A stretch of 64,000 bases of DNA from positions 1 through 64,000 of the forward strand of contig QKIQ01000025.1 of assembly GCA_003249555.1 (NCBI GenBank), written 5' to 3'. The translations under genes were made by a program, and so were the position numbers. Below, in pieces: positions 25,882 to 35,689 of this stretch. The notes beneath the pieces are model-generated. The model was not told where the DNA came from and made no database searches. It saw nothing but the letters and a program-made list of their open reading frames with translations. The DNA comes from Clostridia bacterium (GTDB taxonomy: Bacteria; Bacillota; Clostridia; Christensenellales; SZUA-584). Position 1 is the stretch's first letter. Every line of letters begins with the position of its first letter.

Positions 25882-26799
25882 CTAATAAGTATTTTCAATT
25901 TCTTTGATTTTCTTATACAGCATCTCATTTACAGGCGTTTGCAAATGATGTTTTTTACCCAGTCGAAGCACCGTTCCGGAAAAAAGCTCAAGCTCGCTAT
26001 AGCGGCGGGCTTCCACGTCCTGCCTCATAGACGGCTTGCCTTGGGGATTGAGATGGCCGATAATATTCAGCCAATACTGCAAGTCGTCTTCATTTAAAAA
26101 AATGCCTTCTTTTCCCGACAGGTTGATGACTTCACGCATGGCGGCAATCATAACATCTCTTGCCTCACTTTCCCGTTGAACATATTTAAATTCCCCACCA
26201 AACACCGCGAGAGATTGATTAATACCCACATTGGCCATAAACTTGCACCAAAGCTTTCTGTACATCTTTGTCTCAACGATATGCGGAATTTGCATTTGCG
26301 TCAAAAAGTCATTCACTGATCGCGTTTTTTCGTAAATCACATTGGGCTCACGGTCTCCTATGCACAGTTCACCCATGTTTGCGTAAGTCAGCCGATTACC
26401 AACCTTAAGAGCATCCATTCCCTGTGCCACGCAATAAACGATGCTGTCCATCCCATATGTCTGACCGATGACTTCTTCACTGGCAATTCCGTTGAGTAAA
26501 GAGATGATGACCGTATTGTCATCAACGTGACCGTGCACAGCTTCTATCGCTTCATTGAGATGGTTGAACTTAACTGCAAAAATCAACAGATCAGCAGAAT
26601 CCACCTTCTGCTCAGGCGTGACATATTGAAAATCGCATTTCTCGCCATTGCAGTAAACACCATCGTTTAAGTATCTGTCAATTCTAGCCTTATCGGCGAC
26701 AATTCTCAAATCATTTCTTGGCATTCTGTTGGACAAATGATACCCGTACAATAATCCTAACGCACCCAAACCGATGATTGACACCTTATTTATCGTCAT
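25882..26799 (-). CDS. panE: 2-dehydropantoate 2-reductase (ketopantoate reductase family)
   Basis: 305 aa. It reduces ketopantoate to pantoate with NADPH in pantothenate synthesis. The Rossmann motif SIIGLGALGLLYGYHL is at the N-terminus. ILFAVK-like DLLIFAVKFNHL and the catalytic-lysine segment MYRKLWCKFMANVGINQ are present, and PSMRQDVEARRYSELE matches the C-terminal domain. No other pantothenate gene is adjacent. Related ApbA/PanE paralogs of unknown substrate exist, so the substrate is likely, not proven. Confidence 0.88.
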   Translation of the reverse strand: MTINKVSIIGLGALGLLYGYHLSNRMPRNDLRIVADKARIDRYLNDGVYCNGEKCDFQYVTPEQKVDSADLLIFAVKFNHLNEAIEAVHGHVDDNTVIISLLNGIASEEVIGQTYGMDSIVYCVAQGMDALKVGNRLTYANMGELCIGDREPNVIYEKTRSVNDFLTQMQIPHIVETKMYRKLWCKFMANVGINQSLAVFGGEFKYVQRESEARDVMIAAMREVINLSGKEGIFLNEDDLQYWLNIIGHLNPQGKPSMRQDVEARRYSELELFSGTVLRLGKKHHLQTPVNEMLYKKIKEIENTY

Positions 26800-26868
26800 T
26801 TTATAAGTATCCTTCTTTTTTCTATTCCATGTTGGTATTTCATTGCTTAAACCAATTTAGCAGCAATA

Positions 26869-27252
26869 CTAGACATTTTCGAGAATGGCATAGCTTTTGT
26901 TGTCTTCAATCATGATTTGAAGAGCAAACTTAAACTGATCGCTGATGTCTCTTGGCAGATCAATGAGATTTTTGCGAGAGTACGATGCGTTTTGATAAGA
27001 ATTATCTTCCTCAAAAATGTGCTTATCCGTCACATACGCATAATATACCGTTGGATCATCAATCGTGCTGTACGCGACATAGAGCTTCTCGACCCATAGC
27101 TGCTTGTATCCATCAGATATATATTGCGGCGGACTTCCCTTTTTTAAAAGAGCCGTACTAATTACATCTGCTGTGGGAGCCTTGATTCGTATTCTTTGCG
27201 CAATCCGTTCCGACAGCTCTGCCACCTCCCTGACATTTAAGTACATATCCAT
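26869..27252 (-). CDS. Protein of unknown function
   Basis: 127 aa, soluble. AGGAGA lies 7 bases before the ATG. The N-terminal part is helical (NVREVAELSERIAQRIRIKA); the rest is mixed (DDPTVYYAYVTDKHIFEEDNSYQNAS). No motif is recognised. It shares orientation with panE downstream, but a 70-base gap leaves cotranscription open. Confidence 0.65.
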   Translation of the reverse strand: MDMYLNVREVAELSERIAQRIRIKAPTADVISTALLKKGSPPQYISDGYKQLWVEKLYVAYSTIDDPTVYYAYVTDKHIFEEDNSYQNASYSRKNLIDLPRDISDQFKFALQIMIEDNKSYAILENV

Positions 27253-27386
27253 TGAGCGTCTCCTGTGCGTAATCTTTGTGTGTTTTGCTATAAACTATTT
27301 TATCAGTTTTAATCTCGCATGTCATGAATACAATGTATCTTTGATTCGTAAATTTTACTCTATATCTTTATTATAATACAAAATTT

Positions 27387-27418
27387 AAAAAAAACGCCTA
27401 TCATACTCGATAAACGTT
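27387..27418 (-). terminator. Terminator of the degV / PAP2-like pair
   Basis: On the minus strand AACGTTTATC pairs with GATAGGCGTT (two wobbles) and is followed by eight T. Confidence 0.8.
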
Positions 27419-27440
27419 TTGGTTGTATGAACTGAATATG

Positions 27441-28016
27441 CTAACCCAAGAATATAACCATCACGATTCCCAAAGCCGCGAAGGGAATTGAAGTACCGAC
27501 GAGCAACTGCGACCACGTGTGTCTCTTCATATAGACGCTGGCCAGACACGCCATTACCAAAACGCCTATACCCAGATATCCGATCATCTGCCCGAAGTAA
27601 ACGAGCAGCATAAACGGACCGGCCACGCCGCATGCATGTCCGCTTGCTTTAAAGTGGAACACTTTGTTCGCCAGTGCTACGAACAGTCCGGAAACCATAT
27701 AAGATATGTAAATGACCAGAACGGCGCTTGGCGCACCGATAATCGCAGTCGAAGCAAAACCGAGAATATATCCCGATACAGCAAATATTAACGCAAGCGT
27801 TCTTTGACCTTCCCGCCCTTTGTCTTTGTACTTTTTTATAAGCGGCTGAAGCGGATAAGCCAGCAGCGGGAGCACCACGAGAAAAAACACAGTCGATATA
27901 AAGACAGCTAAATTGCCAAACGTATAAGGGGCACGCAAATATAAAACCAACAGCAGTACCAATGCCATAATCGGCGCCACTGTGATGATTCGAATTATAT
28001 AAGCGACTTTTTTCAT
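27441..28016 (-). CDS. PAP2-like integral membrane protein
   Basis: 191 aa, about six membrane helices. FKASGHACGVAG resembles the SGH motif of PAP2 phosphatases. SVYMKRHTWSQLLVG resembles the S-R-x5-H-x3-D motif, but with Q where Asp is usual, and the first K-x6-RP motif is not evident. It may be a divergent lipid phosphatase or an inactive relative. It overlaps the upstream degV gene by 4 bases, so the two are coupled. Confidence 0.65.
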   Translation of the reverse strand: MKKVAYIIRIITVAPIMALVLLLVLYLRAPYTFGNLAVFISTVFFLVVLPLLAYPLQPLIKKYKDKGREGQRTLALIFAVSGYILGFASTAIIGAPSAVLVIYISYMVSGLFVALANKVFHFKASGHACGVAGPFMLLVYFGQMIGYLGIGVLVMACLASVYMKRHTWSQLLVGTSIPFAALGIVMVIFLG

Positions 28017-28897
28017 ACCCTTTCGTCTCCAACAAAGAAAAGCGCCACCGTCCCGGGCCCTGTATGCGATCCAATGACGGTACCCACACTGTTGATCATG
28101 ACATTTCCGTTGAGCTTTGGAAACGCGCTTTCAATAATATCGGCTACGGTTCTTGCGTCGTTATAGCACGCTGAATGAGAAATAAAGCACTTGCCGCTGT
28201 AATTCACGCCATCCTTGGCATGTTTGATCATTTTTTGCACAATCTCATTTATGACTTTCTTTTTGGAGCGAACCTTTTCCCGCGGAACAAGGTGCCCTGC
28301 AGCATCCATGTTGAGAAGCGGACAAATCTTTAGCAATGTGCCAAACACCCCTGCTGTTTTTGAAATTCTTCCGCCTTTGATGTAGGAGGTCAGATCCGAC
28401 GAGAAAAACCAATGGTGAACAAAAAGTCTGTTGTCCAGCGCCCATTGCCATACCTCGTCAAAGGAAGCGCCGCTGTCACGCAAGTCCGCCAGCATATCCA
28501 CGAGCAGACCATATCCCGATGACGCGCCCATCGAATCGACAATCTCTATTTTTCGCATCGGATACTGCATCATAAGCTCAAGCCTCGCCATTTTTGCTGA
28601 GTTGTAAGCACCGGAGATTCCCGATGATAAGCTGACATGAAGAATGTCTTTCCCTTGCTTCAAGAACGGTTCAAAAAAATTTTTGTATTCTTCCACATTA
28701 ACCTGTGACGTTTTTGTCTGCGCTCCGTCTGCTATCTTTTTATAAAAATCATCAAACGGCATTGACTTGCCAAGATCATCCGGATATGTTTTGCCATCTA
28801 TAATAAAGTGAAAACAAACGTAGCTAATGTTTCTTTCTTTGAAATAGGTTTCTGGCATGTCTGCCGTTGAACAACAGGTTAATACATAATCACTCAA
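28013..28897 (-). CDS. DegV family fatty-acid-binding protein
   Basis: 294 aa. DegV/FakB proteins bind fatty acids for phosphorylation by FakA. Features: N-terminal YVLTCCSTADMPETYFKERNI, the T-S-Q motif TKTSQVNVEEY, LHVSLSSGISGAYNSAKMA and SYIKGGRISKTAGVFGTLLKICPLL. The C-terminal SHTGPGTVALFF is canonical. It is first of a two-gene operon with a PAP2-like membrane protein, which hints at membrane-lipid handling. Confidence 0.95.
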   Translation of the reverse strand: MSDYVLTCCSTADMPETYFKERNISYVCFHFIIDGKTYPDDLGKSMPFDDFYKKIADGAQTKTSQVNVEEYKNFFEPFLKQGKDILHVSLSSGISGAYNSAKMARLELMMQYPMRKIEIVDSMGASSGYGLLVDMLADLRDSGASFDEVWQWALDNRLFVHHWFFSSDLTSYIKGGRISKTAGVFGTLLKICPLLNMDAAGHLVPREKVRSKKKVINEIVQKMIKHAKDGVNYSGKCFISHSACYNDARTVADIIESAFPKLNGNVMINSVGTVIGSHTGPGTVALFFVGDERV

Positions 28898-29092
28898 AGT
28901 ATCATTCTCCTTTTTACTTGCACAAATTGTCTATCGCTAAGCGAAAGCTTTATTAACACCATATAATAAAACTGCAATGAAGTCACTCTACTTCATCAGT
29001 CTTGCCATTCTCACCTTAGGTTTTACATTCGTAGAGCATTTTTCATCAATTCTACTAACGGTAGAGTTGTCTACTGTGTTTTCTTTATAAAA

Positions 29093-29121
29093 TTGATTGT
29101 TGATTTGGACTATGCTATACT
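29093..29121 (+). promoter_or_regulatory. Promoter of the XRE regulator
   Basis: TTGATT (29093-29098), a 17-base spacer and TATACT (29116-29121) with an extended TG. GTAGAG/CTCTAC repeats in 28990-29075 could be operator sites. Confidence 0.65.
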
Positions 29122-29157
29122 AAAGCAAGTTTGATTCAAGGAGGGCATCTTTGTTTT

Positions 29158-29751
29158 ATGATCGATATTAAATCTGTTGTCGCCAATAATATCATAGAAC
29201 TCAGAAAGTCCAACAACTGGACACAGACAGAGCTTGCCGATAAACTGAACTATTCGGATAAAGCGGTCTCAAAGTGGGAAAGAGCAGAATCTTTGCCTGA
29301 TGTGACCGTTCTTAAAAGAATCGCCGATTTATTTTTTGTTTCTGTGGACTATTTACTTGAAGAAGCGCATGCCAAAGAAAAAAAAGAAGCTCGGCCAAAG
29401 CATATTAGGCGTAACCATATTATCATTACGCTGCTTTCCGTCTCACTTGTGTTTCTTATTGCCACCATCGTGTTTGTGGTGCTTGGCCTTTTGCCAGTCG
29501 ATTTACCGATTTGGATGACATACATTTATGCAATTCCGGCTGTGTGCATTATCCTGATTGTTTTTAATTCCATTTGGGGCAAGCGCGTTTGGAATTATGT
29601 TTTTATCACAATACTTGTTTGGAGCATATTACTGGCAATTTATTTGTCTTGCATTGCAAAAAACATTTGGCTCATTTTCATAATTGGCATCCCTGCACAG
29701 ATCATCATTTTGCTATGGACAAGATTGAAATTTATTCATAAGCGAAAATAA
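29158..29751 (+). CDS. XRE-family regulator with C-terminal membrane domain
   Basis: 197 aa. Residues 5-65 form a Cro/CI-type helix-turn-helix (IIELRKSNNWTQTELADKLN...VSKWERAESLPDVTVLKRIADLF). A lysine-rich linker is followed by four hydrophobic helices (about 90-190). Membrane-tethered XRE regulators of this form are frequent in Firmicutes; the signal is unknown. The ATG at 29158 lies 13 bases after AAGGAGGG, and starts further upstream would include the ribosome site in the protein. Confidence 0.85.
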   Translation: MIDIKSVVANNIIELRKSNNWTQTELADKLNYSDKAVSKWERAESLPDVTVLKRIADLFFVSVDYLLEEAHAKEKKEARPKHIRRNHIIITLLSVSLVFLIATIVFVVLGLLPVDLPIWMTYIYAIPAVCIILIVFNSIWGKRVWNYVFITILVWSILLAIYLSCIAKNIWLIFIIGIPAQIIILLWTRLKFIHKRK

Positions 29752-29806
29752 ACGTTTTAAACCGATTCGTGTATTATAAGAGCGCCATTGCTGGCGCTCT
29801 CAGAGT

Positions 29807-29870
29807 GTGTTAAAAAAGCTAAGAATATAATACGTGGGCAAGACGGGCTTTGCCCTCGCAGCTTTGCACC
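29807..29870. repeat. Intergenic repeat, copy 1
   Basis: AAAAAAGCT, ATATAAT, GTGGGCAAGACGGGCT and a GGGCAA...TTGCCC hairpin recur in the same order at 35538-35612. The two copies are about 75 percent alike by eye over about 50 bases. Both lie between genes and contain a TATAAT string. Confidence 0.6.
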
Positions 29871-29887
29871 ATTTTCATTACATAGAA

Positions 29888-31492
29888 TTATTTCGGATGC
29901 ACCTCTATCGCAGAATATTCTGACAGACCGTTAGCAGACAAAAGATACGGGCCGCCCAAGAAATCGTTATTCTTCTTAAAAACGATGTATGCGTCGTACG
30001 TTGGCTCAACTTCTGCATTTTCTGCACCTTCTTGACCAAACGTAACGGTAGCACTGTCTGAACCGTTGCCCGAAAAACTCATCATCTCCGCAAGATTATA
30101 ACCTTTAAACGTATCACCGCCCGCATTTATATCCTGCAGTTCAACGCTCTGCCATACCATATCGCTCATTATGTCAAAGTTGCCTGCTATATTGAGCGTC
30201 CATGACGGACCATAATCATCAGCAGAATTTTGCATATCACCGTTTTGTATAATAAAAGGCGGCAAACCGTCCATGAAGCTGTCAAACGTATATACCCAGT
30301 ATTCATAGAGGTTGAATTGCTCATTCTCCCCCACAGCAAGATGCATAATCAAGTCACATTTATTGATATCAGCAGCGTCTTGATATAAATCATATTCAAA
30401 GTAGGCTTGGTTTTCTGCCGAACCATCCTCCCAGACAAACATGCGAATATTACCTTTCGCATCAAAAGCAAAGAAGAAGTTGTAAATCGTATCGTTTTTC
30501 AGCTCTAAGCTATTTTGCATAAAATCTGTTATTGGCATTTCAAAGAAGTTTGCGACATCGACAAACTTAACGCCGTCATCTCCAAACCAAAAATCAATTT
30601 CGTCCAATGCGTCAAACGAAATTCTGGCTTTCGTTATATCTGATGCTGAAAACTTAAGCAAAACAGCTTGCTGAGGAACTTTGTCCATGCCCACATCCGA
30701 CATACAAGTCATTAGGCTTGTATTGAATTTCGCACATGCGCCTGTGTCTTCTCCATATATCTCCAGCCTCTGCATGTCTGCGTTATATCCCATTTTTACT
30801 CCGCCGCCAAATTCGCCGCCGTTGTTCTCAGAAAACCCTAGACTTCCTTCGCTCCATAGTTCTTGAGGATTTGAAAGCATTGAGAACAACACATCGTCTT
30901 TATTAATGGACGGCTGCATCTCGTATCCGTCAAGCTTCATCTCGCCCTTTTGCATAATGAATGTCGCCCAGTGTTCTTTCATTTCGTCCGGCACATAGAT
31001 CACAACATTCGGATTATCCCAAGTATAACCAAATACATCGTCGCCGAACTCAGGTGTGCTGTTAAAGTGCATATCAATATTTGAGTCGTTTTCAAAATCG
31101 CCGCATTTGAAGAAGCATCTAAAGTTAAGCTCTGTGACGTTTTTGCCAGCCTCAACGCTTTTAAGGTTAGCACAAAAAGCCAAAGCGTAATCACCGATTA
31201 CTGTAACATCATCTCCAACAACAATGTTTTCTATCTCCGGCAGATACTCTGCCCAAGGCGCATTGCTTGTCGTACCGTCAAAATCCGGTGCATCCGGCTC
31301 AAACGCGCCCATATCAGCGTAAACAAAAAGCGTATTTGTCTCCGCGTCATATTCCCATTCACTCTGCGGCTCGGGCGTGGCTTGCTTCGTCTGCTCTGCC
31401 GCCTGCTCCGGTTTCGCTTCCTGTCCTCCTCCACATGCCGCCATACTCAAAAAAATGAGAATAGCTAACATGACCACCAGTAGTTTTTTCAT
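29888..31492 (-). CDS. Lipoprotein with BspA-like leucine-rich segment
   Basis: 534 aa. The signal peptide ends in SMAAC (lipobox), followed by a Q/E-rich linker. Residues about 60-190 are BspA-type LRR_5 (NIVVGDDVTVIGDYALAFCANLKSVEAGKNV). The remainder (about 200-534) is a large beta-rich domain with no recognised family. The start at 31492 follows GGAGGGAAACAA; an upstream in-frame extension is rejected. It is exported and membrane anchored; function unknown. Confidence 0.85.
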   Translation of the reverse strand: MKKLLVVMLAILIFLSMAACGGGQEAKPEQAAEQTKQATPEPQSEWEYDAETNTLFVYADMGAFEPDAPDFDGTTSNAPWAEYLPEIENIVVGDDVTVIGDYALAFCANLKSVEAGKNVTELNFRCFFKCGDFENDSNIDMHFNSTPEFGDDVFGYTWDNPNVVIYVPDEMKEHWATFIMQKGEMKLDGYEMQPSINKDDVLFSMLSNPQELWSEGSLGFSENNGGEFGGGVKMGYNADMQRLEIYGEDTGACAKFNTSLMTCMSDVGMDKVPQQAVLLKFSASDITKARISFDALDEIDFWFGDDGVKFVDVANFFEMPITDFMQNSLELKNDTIYNFFFAFDAKGNIRMFVWEDGSAENQAYFEYDLYQDAADINKCDLIMHLAVGENEQFNLYEYWVYTFDSFMDGLPPFIIQNGDMQNSADDYGPSWTLNIAGNFDIMSDMVWQSVELQDINAGGDTFKGYNLAEMMSFSGNGSDSATVTFGQEGAENAEVEPTYDAYIVFKKNNDFLGGPYLLSANGLSEYSAIEVHPK

Positions 31493-31664
31493 TTGTTTCC
31501 CTCCTGATTTTATTAGACTTTCTAAATCTTGTTTAAATATTATTGTAGTTGATTGGTATGACGTATAGTTTTTATCATATGATTGTTTTAGTAAATTATA
31601 CAATTAAATATCGTTTAATAAAAGATAATTCTAGTATTTGTCGTTTTGAAAAGATTGTTGACAT

Positions 31665-31703
31665 AAAAAAGGCTCCCGTCACATTTATTATGTTTGGGGA
31701 ACC
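31665..31703 (-). terminator. Terminator of the GlnQ-type ABC operon
   Basis: On the minus strand GGTTCCC pairs with GGGAGCC (one wobble) around a loop of about 19 bases and is followed by six T, 48 bases after the ATPase stop. Confidence 0.75.
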
Positions 31704-31750
31704 GACTATTCTTAATGGTACAACTGTAGATATGACTATCGTTTTTGCTG

Positions 31751-32488
31751 TTATCCGAGAACCCGCGTTAAGAACTGGCGCGTGCGTTCCTGACGGGGCG
31801 AACCGAATATTATCTCCGGCGTATCTTCTTCGACGATGATACCTTCGTCCATGAAGCAGACGCGGTCTGACACGTCTCTTGCGAACGCCATCTCGTGCGT
31901 GACGATCAGCATAGTTAGCCCCGAACCCGCTAAAGATTTGATAACGCTGAGCACTTCTCCGACCATCTCAGGGTCTAGCGCTGAGGTCGGCTCGTCAAAA
32001 AGCAGCACTTCAGGATCCATGGAAAGCGCGCGCGCAATCGCGACACGCTGCTTTTGCCCGCCGGAAATCTGCCGCGGTTTGGCATGAATAAACTGCAGCA
32101 TGCCAACCTTTTCAAGAAAATGCTTGGCCCTCTCTTCCGCCTCGTGGCGTTTTCTGCCGAGCACCTGAACCTGCCCCACCACGCAGTTATTGAGTACATT
32201 CATATTGTTAAAAAGATTAAATTGCTGAAATACCATGCCTACCTTTGTGCGGTATTTGGATATAGGCTGGTCTGAATGCTGAATGTTATGACCGTGAAAC
32301 AGTATCTCGCCCTTAGAAGGTGTTTCCAAAAGATTGACGCAACGAAGCAGCGTAGATTTGCCCGATCCGGAGGAGCCGATAATGCAAACGACCTCACCCT
32401 TATCCACGCTAAAATTGATGTCCTTGAGAACCTCGTTCTTTCCGAACATCTTTCCAAGATGATTAATCTTAATAACCGCTTCGCTCAT
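31751..32488 (-). CDS. Amino acid ABC transporter ATPase (GlnQ-like)
   Basis: 245 aa. Walker [15 protein letters not shown]-loop [10 protein letters not shown], signature [14 protein letters not shown], Walker [15 protein letters not shown] and switch [11 protein letters not shown] are all intact. It overlaps the permease gene by 4 bases and is third of a binding protein-permease-ATPase operon. It is a paralog of the gene at 18590. Confidence 0.95.
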   Translation of the reverse strand: MSEAVIKINHLGKMFGKNEVLKDINFSVDKGEVVCIIGSSGSGKSTLLRCVNLLETPSKGEILFHGHNIQHSDQPISKYRTKVGMVFQQFNLFNNMNVLNNCVVGQVQVLGRKRHEAEERAKHFLEKVGMLQFIHAKPRQISGGQKQRVAIARALSMDPEVLLFDEPTSALDPEMVGEVLSVIKSLAGSGLTMLIVTHEMAFARDVSDRVCFMDEGIIVEEDTPEIIFGSPRQERTRQFLTRVLG

Positions 32489-33273
32489 TTTTTCTCCCCT
32501 GTTTTCTTGAATTGGGATAACTTCATCTCTTCCGCTGTCATATTCTGAGAGCCGAGCACGTACGAATCGGGGCCGTCCAGCTTTTTCTCAATTTTAAGCA
32601 AAATGCGTGTAATCGTAAAGTTAATCACAAAGTAAACGATACAAGCGATGGCAAACGCTTCAAATGTTTTATAGTAAGTTCCGGCGGCTGATTTTGTCAT
32701 AAAGAACATCTCAGCGACCGAAATGACGCTCAACACAGAGCTGTCTTTGATATTAATCACAAATTCATTTCCAATGGAAGGCATTATGTTGCGCAGTGCC
32801 TGCGGCATGATGACGTGCATCATTGTCTGCCAATGCGTCATGCCGATGGAATGGGCGCCCTCTGTCTGTCCTGTATCAATCGAGATGATACCGCCTCTGA
32901 CAATTTCCGCCATATACGCACCCGTATTGATAGATACAATCACGATACCGGCGAATAACGCAGGCATATCGATACCGAAATATTGGAGCGAACCATAGTA
33001 AATCAACATGGCCTGCACCATCATGGGTGTCGCGCGGAACACCTCAACATACGCAGTAAGTATCCCGCGCGCAACTCTTAATATGATTTTTTTCACCATG
33101 TTATCTTTGGGCAGAATCGGAATCGTCCGCACGATGGCCACCAGTGCGCCGATAATAAAGCCGATGATAGTACCCACAATGGCAATTAATATCGTCGTAC
33201 CTGCGCCCTGCAAAAACAGGGGGAAGTACTTTTCCACCAAAAATGCAATCCACCCCAAAAATGTTTCCGGCAT
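32485..33273 (-). CDS. Amino acid ABC transporter permease
   Basis: 262 aa, GlnP/HisM type. Helices begin with [23 protein letters not shown]. The EAA loop is [37 protein letters not shown] charged cytoplasmic tail ([21 protein letters not shown]) follows the last helix. It lies 33 bases downstream of the binding-protein gene. Confidence 0.93.
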   Translation of the reverse strand: MPETFLGWIAFLVEKYFPLFLQGAGTTILIAIVGTIIGFIIGALVAIVRTIPILPKDNMVKKIILRVARGILTAYVEVFRATPMMVQAMLIYYGSLQYFGIDMPALFAGIVIVSINTGAYMAEIVRGGIISIDTGQTEGAHSIGMTHWQTMMHVIMPQALRNIMPSIGNEFVINIKDSSVLSVISVAEMFFMTKSAAGTYYKTFEAFAIACIVYFVINFTITRILLKIEKKLDGPDSYVLGSQNMTAEEMKLSQFKKTGEKK

Positions 33274-33306
33274 AATCTCTTCCTAACTATAGTATTTGGC
33301 TCTCTT

Positions 33307-34182
33307 TTATTCTGATACCGGCTGATTTTTTACAGCAGTATTCATGATCTCCTGACGCTCTTCCTCAGAAATCTCCGCGAGAATCTTGTTGATAGCCGCC
33401 ACAAGGTCTTCCTGTCCCTTTGCGATACCCACAGCCACAGCCACATCGTCAGAAGACGCTTCAAAGCCATCGCCCTCCGCAAACTCAACGAAAGTCAAAT
33501 TCGGGTTGGATTCCATGGCCGATACGGCGCCCGGACGCTCAGACACATAACCGTCTATCGAGCCGGATTCAAGCGCCACGATCATCGCAGGGAATGTTTC
33601 CATCGCCGTCTGCTGATTCACATCAGGAATTTGAGGAATCACCGAATAGTGGAATGTGTTCAGCTGGCCTGTGATTTTCGCGCCTGAGAAATCGGCAAGC
33701 GAGGTGGCGTTAACATACTGGCTGTCCTTCTTGACCACCATAACAAGCTCAGATGTGTAGTAGTTATCAGTAAAGTCAATCGTCACTTTACGATCTTCCG
33801 TTGGAGACATACCCGCAATAATTGCATCAATCTTTCCGGATGTCAGCGCAGGCGGCAAACCATCCCATTCTGTTTTCACAATAACGAGCTTTCTGCCAAG
33901 GCCTTCCGCAATGCGCTTTGCGATTTCCACATCGTATCCGCCCGCATAGCCGCCGCTGGAAATTTCTACGGCGTTATTGCTGTCGTCAGTCTGGGTCCAG
34001 TTGAAAGGCGCATAATTGCATTCCATTCCCACACGTAACTCTTCTTGTTCGGCAGATGTATCAGCATCAGCCGCACCTGCAGATGCGGACGCATTAGGCT
34101 GCGAATTCGATGAACAGCCGCTCAGCGCAACCATTCCGACAAGCATAACCAGTACCAAAAGCAATACAAAAGTCTTTTTCAT
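33307..34182 (-). CDS. Amino acid ABC transporter substrate-binding lipoprotein
   Basis: 291 aa. Lipobox VALSGC, an A/S/D-rich spacer, then SBP_bac_3 (RVGMECNYAPFNWTQTDDSN; GYDVEIAKRIAEGLGRKL; IDAIIAGMSPTEDRKVTIDFTDNYY). Ligand not readable from sequence; histidine, arginine or similar polar amino acids are common for this type. First gene of its operon. Confidence 0.93.
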   Translation of the reverse strand: MKKTFVLLLVLVMLVGMVALSGCSSNSQPNASASAGAADADTSAEQEELRVGMECNYAPFNWTQTDDSNNAVEISSGGYAGGYDVEIAKRIAEGLGRKLVIVKTEWDGLPPALTSGKIDAIIAGMSPTEDRKVTIDFTDNYYTSELVMVVKKDSQYVNATSLADFSGAKITGQLNTFHYSVIPQIPDVNQQTAMETFPAMIVALESGSIDGYVSERPGAVSAMESNPNLTFVEFAEGDGFEASSDDVAVAVGIAKGQEDLVAAINKILAEISEEERQEIMNTAVKNQPVSE

Positions 34183-34326
34183 AATTCTATCCCCTTTATA
34201 TTAAATATTTAATAGCTTATTTACGCAATGAATATAAAAAACATATTTATCTTCTCATTTTATACCCGTTTCGTCAAGTGAAACCGACCTTTGATATGCT
34301 ATGTTCAAGCACAAACTTCCTGCTTA

Positions 34327-35277
34327 TTATATGTTCTTGTTATTCTTTGCTAAAATGCGGCGAAAAAATGTCTTCTTCGTTGCTGACACCTGAGATAATA
34401 TGATAGCGGCAAACATAAGAAGGCATCCGGTTATTTCTTTAACTGAGAAGCTTTCGCTAAGAAACAGCACACCCGTGATCGCCGCGAATACAGCTTCCAT
34501 ACTCATTATCAGCGATGCTGTGGTGGGTTCTGTGTTTTTCTGCCCGATAATTTGCAGTGTGTATCCGGCCGCCCCTGAAACCACGCCAAGGTACAAAATC
34601 GGCGCCCAGCCCGAAAGCAGCGCATGAAATGTCGGTTTCTCAAATAAGAGCATAAAAATGGCTGATATCGCCGATACCACAAAGAATTGTATACACGACA
34701 TCTGCACACCATTGGTGATGGGTGAATATTTATCAATGATCAGTATGTGAAACGAAAAGCACAAGGCTGAAAGCAGCACCAAGACATCTCCCCTGTTAAC
34801 CGACAAGCCTTCTTTCACGCACAGCAGATACAATCCGATGAGCGCAATCGCCACGCTGATCCAGACGGTAACTGATACTTTCTTCTTTACAAAAACGGTT
34901 ATTATCGGCACGAAGATAATGTAAAGCGCCGTAATAAAGCCTGCTTTTCCCGCTGTTGTATCTGCCATCCCCATCTGCTGCAGATTCGCCGCCACGGCAA
35001 GAAATATGCCGCACAATACACCGCCGGCGAAAAGAGTTTTCCGCTGTCTTTTTATTTCGAAAGCCGTCAGCGCCATATGCCGTTCGCTCAGTTTGTCCTT
35101 TTTTACGCCGATAAAAATAATGGGCAGCAGCGCAATACCGCTGATAAAAAACCGTGCGGCTGAAAACGTAAACGCATCGACAATCACAATACCGATTTTT
35201 TGGGCGACAAACGCGGCCCCCCAAATAAAAGCAGTTAGAAATAATATGAAGCTTCCCTGCCATTTGCGATTTGCCAT
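34327..35277 (-). CDS. EamA/DMT-superfamily transporter
   Basis: 316 aa with ten membrane helices arranged as two EamA repeats (GSFILFLTAFIWGAAFVAQKIG; GAAGYTLQIIGQKNTEPTTASLIMSMEAVFAAITGVLFL). The start is set at 35277 because GGAGGG is 6 bases upstream and would be inside a longer reading. Probably a metabolite or amino acid exporter; substrate unknown. Monocistronic. Confidence 0.92.
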   Translation of the reverse strand: MANRKWQGSFILFLTAFIWGAAFVAQKIGIVIVDAFTFSAARFFISGIALLPIIFIGVKKDKLSERHMALTAFEIKRQRKTLFAGGVLCGIFLAVAANLQQMGMADTTAGKAGFITALYIIFVPIITVFVKKKVSVTVWISVAIALIGLYLLCVKEGLSVNRGDVLVLLSALCFSFHILIIDKYSPITNGVQMSCIQFFVVSAISAIFMLLFEKPTFHALLSGWAPILYLGVVSGAAGYTLQIIGQKNTEPTTASLIMSMEAVFAAITGVLFLSESFSVKEITGCLLMFAAIILSQVSATKKTFFRRILAKNNKNI

Positions 35278-35289
35278 GATGCCCTCCAC

Positions 35290-35689
35290 GTCTGCCTTGC
35301 CGTTATTATTGATGCGCGAATATTATCTGTTTCAGCACAATTTAAATTTATAACACAGGCAGCTATAATTTGCAATCAAATTGAAAGCCGAATAAAACGT
35401 TATGCCGTGATTCACACTTGGGCGCCGCAAAACCACACAGCAATTACGTCCCAATATGTACCGATATCATTGTGCAAGGCATACTTATGAAAAGAAATGC
35501 AGATGAAAAAGCCTATATCATTTCTGTATAAACTTTAGACTGTCAAAAAAGTTTGAAATATAATCTGTGGGCAAGACGGGCTGTACCCGCACTGCCCACA
35601 CCTTTAAGTTTTGCGATGTTTTGAGTCTGCGAGGAACAAGCAAAACCGACAAACTCAAGTCTATATCCTTTTCTGCATAGGTTTTCTTA
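35290..35689. repeat. Gene-free interval with intergenic repeats
   Basis: No gene is supported. 35538-35612 is the second copy of the GTGGGCAAGACGGGCT repeat, with a GTGGGCA...TGCCCAC hairpin. 35611-35672 carries GCGATGTTTTGAGTCTGCGA and GACAAACTCAAGTC, related to 5676-5752, and in reverse orientation to CTGAGTTTGTCG at 25791. Confidence 0.5.

Noticed and set aside
31493-31603. N-terminal extension of the LRR lipoprotein
   Set aside because: The strong ribosome site and signal peptide start at 31492; the extension would bury the signal peptide.
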